NCBI GenBank assembly: GCA_037501455.1
Contig: CM074862.1
Span: 54,901,501-54,965,500 of the forward strand
Direction: 5' to 3'
Length of the DNA stretch: 64,000 nt
Source of the DNA: Lantana camara
Taxonomy: Eukaryota; Streptophyta; Magnoliopsida; Lamiales; Verbenaceae
The position numbers and the translations under genes were made by a program. Shown here in pieces: positions 56,921 to 64,000 of the stretch. The notes below the pieces were generated by a model, which saw nothing but the letters and a program-made list of their open reading frames with translations, did no database searches and was not told the DNA's origin. Position 1 is the stretch's first letter, and every line of letters starts with the position of its first letter.

Positions 56921-57436
56921 GTAGCGCCCCCTAACCCTACAACCCCGCACCGTTGTACTTCCCGAGTGGATGTGAGACCTAGAACTCGAGAAATACTCCG
57001 ATGAACGGACAAGACTATACAATACCAGAGTATGAAATTTAAACGCAACGGGAAAAAGATAAACTTGAACAATTAAAAGGGGACAATATATAATGAAACA
57101 TATATTATTAGACTGAATAAGTAATTCCAGCGAGTGATCTAACTTCACAGGGGAGTGCTTATTGAAAGATGTGCATGCACTCATGATCACCCTAAGTAAC
57201 TGAAATGTGACACCTTAAAGCTTCAAAACACCTCTAAGGAGTCGATGTGTGTATTCCTGAAATCATGAAGTAAAAGAGTAGGAGGGTTAGTCAAAATGAC
57301 TAAGTGACGGGGGTTTGAGGTTTACGATTATAAGTAAGGTTTTTCTTTTGAAATCTTTTGACCAAGAAAATCTTGGTTTGAAAATATACTATATAGTCAC
57401 AAATAATTATATGACAATAATATCCTGTTCATATTA
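56921..57436 (-). mobile_element. Inverted B-like LTR end (fragment F)
   Basis: Starts TGTAGCGCCCC on the plus strand, the reverse complement of the GGGGCGCTACA end of a gypsy LTR. It continues as the reverse of the B LTR end: ATTTCTCGAG, CGTTCATCGG/CCGTTCGCCG-like block, and the inverted repeat TTAGTCA..TGACTAA at 57287-57303. It is cut at 57436 by element G. Frames here (56903-57190 minus) are incidental. Confidence 0.75.
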
Positions 57437-58323
57437 TGTAACAGCCCAAAACAGGGCCTGGATGAAAATGGTAAACTAAGGGCATTGGTAAAGCGTTTAT
57501 AGACCGTGATCCAAGTTTATAAACCTTCATGCATTGCATTCTTACATGAACTTTGTGCTCAAATGTGATCTGACATGTTTTAAGGGGGAATTCTTGACCT
57601 TCGATATAGTTTACTATTCATTTCCCTAGCCTATATTACCCAATGCTTCAATGGAACCCTAGAGGTTCATATCACATGTTTCCCAATCGTTTGAACTTGT
57701 TTTCCAAGCTCCAGAAACCTTCCTTGAACCATAAGGGCATTTTGGGAACTTACCGACCAAATTTACTATTCATTTAAAATGAGCTTTTGATTCTGATATC
57801 TTTCCTACCCAAGTTTACAGTAAAATCGATCCTTGAGTCGAAACGAGTCTATTGAAATCAATCTTGACTTGAAACTCTATTCCGAACTTCGTTTTATTGA
57901 AAATGTTCACGAAAACCCTAGTTCACTATTTCTTCTACGAACGGTTTTCATTCGGAAAACGCTTCCCGATTTATTTCTTGAATTTTGGAAACAATCCGGA
58001 CTTGAAAATCATTCTCGAAAGTCATTTTTCACTCGTGTTGAGTTTCGGGTTCAAAATTTTTATTCACTAAAACTAATGTATCTTTCAAACGGTAAATCCG
58101 ATTTCGACGTATGAATATGCGTTTCGAAGCTAATTTTTGCCCGGTCGGAAAGGTTATACTTTCAGACACTTAAATCCACGTTTTGGTAGTGAAAATACCG
58201 AAATACCGCCCAGCAGTCCCATTTTAGCTTCAAGAACAAAGTTAGCTTCCAAGAGAATTTTTCCATTTTGCTCTCCTACCCTTCTCTACATTTTATTTCC
58301 AAGCTGAGGGGCTTCCCAACACC

Positions 58324-58331
58324 TATAAATA
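58324..58331 (+). promoter_or_regulatory. Probable TATA box of element G LTR
   Basis: TATAAATA, followed by CCCCCCTCATGCC and, 55-90 bases on, a long CTTTCTTCCTCCCTCTCTCC pyrimidine tract. Same layout as 1487 in element A. Confidence 0.65.
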
Positions 58332-59877
58332 CCCCCCTCATGCCATTGAATTCCTTGCTCATGTTGTGTTAACAACTCCCTTTCTTCCTCCCTCTCTCCC
58401 CCTCTTGCCGTGAGGCACTTCCCCCCTTTGCTAGGTTAGTTGTTTTTATTTTATGTTATGTTTTTATGTTATGTTCTAGTTTAGTTTATGTTTTTATGTT
58501 ATGGTATGTTTATATTGTGTTTAGGTTGGGTCTTAGGGTCTTCCCTAAGACATATAGGATTTTATTTTATGCATTTACTATATAGTTTTTATGATATGTT
58601 TGTTAGTAGTGAATTATGATTTAATTGTTTAGTATATGCTATGAAATGTTATGAATTGCTTTAGTATATGGTATGATCATGTTATGGAGCTATTATATGA
58701 TGATTATTGATGCATGATTATGATATTTAATTTATGTTCAAGCATGTTATGCAATGGAATAGTAACCTATGATCAATTATATTATAACTTGTTACATGTT
58801 ACTATATGGTCTCAATTGATAAATGTTACATGATTAATGGTCTTGATATGCTATGACTTATGTCTATGATATGTTATTACATTGTTACAATGTTACATGA
58901 CTCATATGTTATGACTTGAGCTTATGATGTGATGTGGATTAATGGAATAGAACTTGATCACATGTTATACACTTTGATAGTGTCACATGTTATAACCTAA
59001 GATAGAATAGTGTTTCATAACTTGATGTTATGCTTTAATTAGACCTCTTAACCATAGGTTATGCCTTTAACCTAGATCACACTTGCTTATAATAACATGA
59101 ACTTGAAACTATAGGTTATAATCGAAATCATAATTGAATTAGGGTGTGTGTGTGCATGTCGTGTGTGTGTGAGTGTGCTCGTGTGTGTGTTTAGTGTGTG
59201 GGTTTGACCCAACCCTTTGACCCGACAAGTGAATAGTAACATGTGAATAGTAATTCGTGAATATTAATCTGGAATAGTAACTGTGAATAGTGCTTTTGAA
59301 TAGTAAAAGTGAATTAAAACTTGTGCTTTCTTAATAGACATTTGCACTCAGGGTTTTCAAATCCGGGGTCTAAAATGTGTTTTCAAAATGTGTTTTCTTT
59401 CGAGGACTTGTTTTATAACCTAAGGTTTTGCGATAGGATTCATAATTTGATTAATTCCTAATCGATTATAGTAAGATCGTAGTCCCACGTTAATGATAAC
59501 TCACTTTAAGGATTCCTTTATGTGTTATCCTTCTCTAATACCTTAAATGGTATTACTCTCTTGTCATTACATGTTCTGTACTTGTTTTATATGTTTATGT
59601 GCATCGTGATAGAAGTGTATCTTAGCTCACCTTAGTACACACTTATAGGAGTTAAGGTTGAGCACTGGAATCCCCAGGGCACTGCATAATCTATCCTACC
59701 TACTGTTACTAATAGGTGAGGTTATAAATGTTTTCAAATGGAACCATGAATACTTAATGATTCAATCGTTTTGAGACTCTAAGCCTAGTGCTTTACATTC
59801 TTGTTTTGAAATACCCTTTATAAGGGATGATTCTTCAAAGAACCCAATTGTATTAGTTATTCATTGATCAAAGGCAC

Positions 59878-60030
59878 ATGTTTTCAAAGTACAACATCAA
59901 TGGTTCATGTTTTCAAAGTACAACATCAATGGTTCAACGTTTTCAAAGTAATGCATCAATGGTTCATGTTTTCAAAGTATTGCATCAATGGTTCAATGGT
60001 TCAATGCATATGTTCAATGGTTCATACATT
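59878..60030 (+). repeat. Tandem 29-bp repeat in the LTR of element G
   Basis: Four copies of ATGTTTTCAAAGTACAACAT plus CAATGGTTC, the later ones diverged, then a tail of CAATGGTTCA and ATGGTTCAT words. Two overlapping open frames here are repeat artefacts. Confidence 0.85.
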
Positions 60031-60682
60031 CGGATTTATTCTGGATGTCGTCAATGGTGCAACCAATCAATGGTTAATGGTATGGGCCCGGCGGTTATGT
60101 GTAGAGGTGATGCTCGGGAGGTGAGCGCCAACGACATCACTAATACCGGCCGCCACACTAGGCGATGGATACCGACTTTAATCAGGAAGTTTGGTTAAGT
60201 CAGGACAATTGTCGGGAATGGACCACAAATCTATTCCCAAATCAATGGTTAATGGTCACCTAGGGGTCGCTACCCGAAGTGAAACTTGGTGGAGGATGGT
60301 GCATGTGTGTATGTGTTAGGGTGTTGTTGATCTCGGTCCGACACCCTATTAATGGTCATGTTTTCTGGAGTAAGGATGGAGAAGCCTAGCTTGCGGGCAT
60401 CAATGTTTTCATAAAGTTGGTTCATATCTTGCAAAGTTGTTCCCTACCCTTATCCCGTTTTATGAAAATCATCTGAACCAAATCATAGCATATGTGTGCG
60501 CGTGTGACAGCATTCATGAAAGTGTTTTGAAAACTCTCATTTCTTATAGCATTGCATCAAAGGGTTTTATCACTTGAACTTATTCTTAAGTTCTTCATTA
60601 AAGCTTTGCATTAAAGGTTTTACCTTGTGAACTTTACTTCAAACGTTTACTTTAAGTACTTTCTTTTAAAGATATCCCTCGC

Positions 60683-60699
60683 TTAGTCACTTTGACTAA
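60683..60699. other. Conserved LTR inverted repeat in element G
   Basis: TTAGTCA, three bases, TGACTAA; 503 bases before the LTR end and followed by CATGGTTTCAGG at about 60724, as in element A. Confidence 0.75.
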
Positions 60700-61210
60700 T
60701 ACCTCTACCTGTTTTCTGGCCTCATGGTTTCAGGTCTTGCAGCCACAGTGTAGAGGTATCTTGAAGCTCTAGAGTGTTCATTTTGTTTGAGTCAGGACTT
60801 TACTTTATTAATCTATTTTGTGTCCTGCATATGTTATATGGCTGCATTGATACTTTACCTTATGCTTTTGTAATAATCCTTCTGCTACTTGGATACTACT
60901 ACAATTGCTATCTTTTGCTCCCGTGACAATGTTCAATTGATACAGTAATGTTAATAGTCTCTTCTGTTTAACGATCAGTACTTGCTTGTGTATATGCCAT
61001 CACGCACATGTTTTGAAAAGTTTTAAAATACTCTGATTTTCCGCTGCATAAGCCACATAGTTAAACACTATTATTGTTAATTGCTAATGGACATGCCGTT
61101 CGCTGGGGTATTTCTTGTGTGATGGCTCACACCATTACTTGAGGGGTGCTTCAGTGCGAGGGTTGGGCCGTCGCTCTCTACCAGCAAAGTGGGGGCGCTA
61201 CAGCCTGAAG

Positions 61211-61222
61211 TGGTATCAGAGC
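61211..61222 (+). other. Primer-binding site of element G
   Basis: TGGTATCAGAGC eight bases after the LTR end. Confidence 0.92.
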
Positions 61223-61332
61223 CAGGTTAAGTAAGAAGAGACTTGACCTGGATTGCTCACATCATGGAAGATTGTTTGGAGTTGCATGGTTCTATCTCTG
61301 GTGTTTATATCTGTGGTATCTCCTGTATAGCC

Positions 61333-61536
61333 ATGGTAGTTCAGCCGTATCATGATCCAAATCAGTAGCAGATGGATGAAACCTTTTTCGAGCAGTTCGA
61401 GGCTTCACGTACTGTGGTTGTTTCTCACAGAGGAGGTACTCACTTCTATACTTGGCGTCAACCAAAGAACAGAGGTAGGACTAGGAGCAGCCTAATGGAG
61501 GTAATGATGGATCTGATAATGATGAGGATGATCTAG
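61333..61536 (+). pseudogene. ORF0 remnant of element G
   Basis: Same position and related N-terminal block as the frame at 4246 in element A: MDETFFEQFEASRTVVVSHR and then HFYTWRQ. TAG codons at 61366-61368 (twelfth codon) and 61534-61536 break it, and the longer C-terminal part seen in A is missing. Function unknown. The shared block is about 30 residues. Confidence 0.5.
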
Positions 61537-62183
61537 CAGGGCATGGACAGGACTGTTTGGCGAAGGGGATGTATAACTTTGGTAGAAGATCCCCGAATTT
61601 TGGCACCACAGATGATGGATTTCAGACAACATGGAAGCACAAGAGGTATTTTGCACTTGGTTTGGATGAATTGTAAGGCCTGAATGGGAGTCAACTCGAT
61701 GGTATCGGGTCCTCCTTATTTTAAATTTTGTTTAAAAATGTGGCCTAATGTAGAAAATTTTTCCAAACCTTACACGTTTATGACACATTCGGCTTTATGT
61801 TGGATATTTGTTTACTGCTTTGCATAACTGTCATTGCATGAGTCTTAGAGTTGCTTCAAGATACGATTAGGGCCGTTATAGGATCATGCCATTTCATTTA
61901 TTGTTATCATACTTGATATGTTATAAATGTTCGTGAATTGTCAATGGTAATGGATAATGGAATAATGAATCAATGTTTATATGTTGTTCATGCTTATAAG
62001 TTGCTCTTGCCTATGTGGTAATGTGATAATGGATTATCGTTGATATTTTGCTGTGGGAATGTGTTTTTCTCATGAATATATGTGACTACGTGGAAATGTG
62101 AATACGTGATTACCAATTATGTGGATCATCTTTAATGTCATGCATTATACGCATGTCTAAATGCGTGAAACTTCAGTATCATC
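61537..62183 (+). other. Leader between ORF0 remnant and gag of element G
   Basis: Non-coding. At about 61836-61893 it carries the block GTTGCTTCAAGATACGATTA plus GGGCCGT that is conserved upstream of gag in element A (5315-5373). Confidence 0.6.
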
Positions 62184-63349
62184 ATGCCACCTAGAAGAGC
62201 ACCACGTAATTGCGTACCGCCACCGCCACCCCAAAGAGAAGTCATGCCACAATGGGATCTTACACCGCCAAGGGATGTTACGCCACCACCTCCTATAAGG
62301 GAGGAAGTTACTGATTTAGCTAATGTGTTGCGACAATTCGTGAGGGCTTGCAATTCTCCTAATGGGAAAACACTAGAAAAGTTTCTAAGAATGAACCCGC
62401 CTAAGTTTTATGGCGAACCCAACGACTTGAAGGCTGAAAATTGGTTAACTAGTCTCGAAAAGTTCTTTGAACTATGGATATCAACCCTGAAGATCGTGAA
62501 CTAGTTCAGTATGCTACATTTCTGACGGAAGGAGCGGCGTTCAACTGGTGGAGGCATACTCAACATATGTGGATTGAGAACAACGTTGATGGAAACTGGA
62601 CTGAGTTTGTGAAGGAGTTTCAGTAGAAATACACTCCTCAGGTAACACTTGATGCAAGAGAACCTGAATTTATGAATTTGGTCCAAGGATCTATGAACGT
62701 GATGGAATACGAAGCTAAGTTTGTTAGGTTAATCAAGTATGCACCCCATATTCTGAGTGATGAACGTCGTAAGACTAAAAGGTTCATTGATGGTCTGAAA
62801 CCTGAGCTCCGTTAGGCACTAGCTTCTTTGGATGACGAGACCTACACTAGAGCAGTTGATAGAGCATTGAAGGTCGAGGCAGTCCATAAGGATATCCGGA
62901 TGACCGTTAGTCGTCAAGAGCCTTCTAGCCCTAAGACTTTTCAAGGAACAAAGCGACCTGCCGGATCCTCCTTTCAAGGAACCGGGAAGAAACCAATGAT
63001 GGCACCGCAACAACAACAAAGGGCACCCCAACAGTATGAAACAACTCAGCCCACTCAAGAGGAGATAGTCTGTAACTACTGTAGCCGTAAAGGACACACT
63101 GAGGAAAATTGTCGTAGGAAGAATGGTCAGTGTTATTGGTGTGGTTCCCCTGAGCATATACGGGAACATTGTCTTACCAGGATTAAAAGATTTGGGGTTC
63201 AAGATAAGGGTAAAGCGGTGGTGGGTACGACGAGCAAACCAGTGGTTAAAGGCAGAGCATATGCAATGGATGGTAATACGGAGGTTGATCCTTCGTCTGA
63301 TGTGGAAGGTATTGTGCACATTCTTAACACGCCAGTTAAGGTCTTATAG
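62184..63349 (+). pseudogene. gag of element G, frameshifted
   Basis: Starts MPPRRAPRNCVPPPPPQ, homologous to gag at 5590. The capsid region TLEKFLRMNPPKFYGEPNDL is followed by a 1-base deletion near 62471 that ends the first frame at 62504. The next frame continues from the ATG at 62474 (PEDRELVQYATFL, AAFNWWRHTQHMWIENN) with TAG stops at 62624 and 62813. It keeps the central segment that element A has lost. Two CX2CX4HX4C knuckles (CNYCSRKGHTEENC, CYWCGSPEHIREHC) lie at about 63070-63175. A further 1-base loss at about 63347 ends the frame at the start of the protease active site. Confidence 0.88.
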
Positions 63350-64000
63350 ACCCTGGTGCCATGCATTTATTCATTGCATCTAATTTATGTGCGCATTTAC
63401 AATTTCCACTTGAATAATTGTCATATAAAATTGAAGTAAGTTCTCCTTTGGGGACTTACCTTGTTACAGATCAAGTATATAAATGCTGCCCTATATGCAT
63501 TGGTAATCGCTACTACCCGTCAAATCTCATTGAGTTGCCTATGACGAGATATGGAATCATCCTTGGAATGGATTGGTTGTTTAAGTACCATGTTAATCTG
63601 GATTGTTACAAGAAGGAAGTCATCTTGGAAGAGTTGAGAAAACAATTGGACGACATTTTGGTGATCTTAAAGACACCAGAGGAACACGCCGAGCATATCC
63701 GAATTGTGCTGAGCACTTTGCTGGATCACAAGCTATATGCCAAGTTCAGCAAATCCGAGTTTTGGCTAAAATGAGTTACATTTCTCGTACACATCATTTT
63801 CAGAACCGGAGTTAAAGTAGATCCATCAAAGTCGAAGCATTGATGGAGTGAAAGACACCGAACAAATGGTTTACTCGAATTGAGAAAGGTGGTAAATTAA
63901 ACCCAAGATATGTTGGAGTCTTCCAGATAATGGAACGAGTTGGAGAAACTACTTACAGATTGGATTTACCTGCAAGTCATACAACGATCCATAATGTATC
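63350..64000 (+). pseudogene. Remnant pol of element G with several internal deletions
   Basis: Protease remainder ([35 protein letters not shown]) stops at KKEVIL near 63632. It is then joined to a scrap of the RT N-terminus (ELRKQLD), which is joined at about 63651 to DDILV just at the RT catalytic motif. About 100 bases of RT thumb-side sequence ([26 protein letters not shown]) follow to a stop at 63774. After about 63875 the sequence jumps to the integrase C-terminal GPY/F region (RIEKGGKLNPRYVG-like) and on past the window end. RNase H and the integrase catalytic core are absent. Confidence 0.85.

Larger units (their letters stand above)
57437..61202 (+). repeat. 5' LTR of element G
   Basis: 3766 bp, TGTAACAGCCC to GGCGCTACA. 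Holds a TATA promoter at 58324, an AT-rich ATGTTATGTT-rich stretch at about 58440-59000, TG-rich runs near 59150-59190, a 29-bp tandem repeat at 59878-60000 and the conserved inverted repeat at 60683. Layout parallels the LTR of A but the sequence is well diverged. Confidence 0.9.
57437..64000 (+). mobile_element. Ty3/gypsy element G (Tekay-like), internally deleted, continues past window
   Basis: A 5' LTR, primer-binding site, ORF0 remnant, gag and fragments of pol related to element A in the same order. Pol has lost most of RT, all RNase H and most of integrase. The 3' LTR lies beyond 64000, so the target duplication cannot be checked. Confidence 0.9.

Noticed and set aside
56921..57436. 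Beginning of element G
   Set aside because: It is an LTR end in reverse orientation; G's own LTR starts at 57437.
59864..60198. Two overlapping frames with repeated Phe-Lys-Val blocks in LTR G
   Set aside because: They are translations of the 29-bp tandem repeat in a non-coding LTR.

Overview
This window is plant nuclear DNA made almost entirely of nested transposable elements. I found no host gene, no tRNA or rRNA gene and no CRISPR array. The evidence for a plant is: Ty3/gypsy chromovirus and Ty1/copia polyproteins of plant type, primer-binding sites complementary to initiator-methionine tRNA (TGGTATCAGAGC), an En/Spm (CACTA) transposon with a plant TNP1-type gene, and AT-rich spacer. The species cannot be read from the sequence; a repeat-rich, probably eudicot, genome is a guess.

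The oldest layer is a degenerate gypsy-like family (here 'B'). It is present as three direct LTR copies separated by deleted internal remnants: copy 1 = 196-720 + 13354-13890 + 23957-24734; remnant 24735-25526; copy 2 = 25527-26620 + 37024-37303; remnant 53848-54032; copy 3 = 54033-56920. Everything else sits in or between these copies. Copy 1 holds the tail of an LTR (D, 1-195), a full-length Tekay-like chromovirus (A, 721-13353, target duplication TTATA) and a very young copia element (13891-23956, target duplication GTATG). Copy 2 holds a minus-strand LARD-type non-coding retrotransposon (C, 26621-37023, CTAAG/CTAGG). An older minus-strand copia (E, 37304-53847) lies between copies 2 and 3, and a CACTA transposon (44589-52181, target duplication TGG) interrupts its 5' LTR. 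Copy 3 is broken by an inverted B-like LTR fragment (F, 56921-57436), itself cut by another Tekay-like element (G, 57437 to beyond 64000). Copy 3 supplies natural empty sites for A, the young copia and C, which confirms those three insertions.

Coding capacity: the young copia has one gag-pol frame broken by a single TGA, with nearly identical LTRs. Element A has one gag-pol frame with a gag deletion and four nonsense codons. Element G has lost most of pol. E is decayed throughout. C has no coding capacity and would depend on another element's proteins. The CACTA element carries an apparently intact 517-residue, eleven-exon TNP1-type gene but no visible TNP2 transposase.

The most interesting signals are non-coding or accessory. 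(1) About a dozen tandem hairpins in the LARD interior have stems that change in a compensated way. (2) A four-copy motif in the leaders of both copia elements keeps almost the same spacing, with a nearby palindrome that covaries. (3) A short inverted repeat occurs at a similar place in the LTRs of five gypsy/LARD families. (4) An upstream reading frame before gag is shared by A and G. (5) The LTRs carry dense arrays of TATAAATAC, W-box and G-box motifs.
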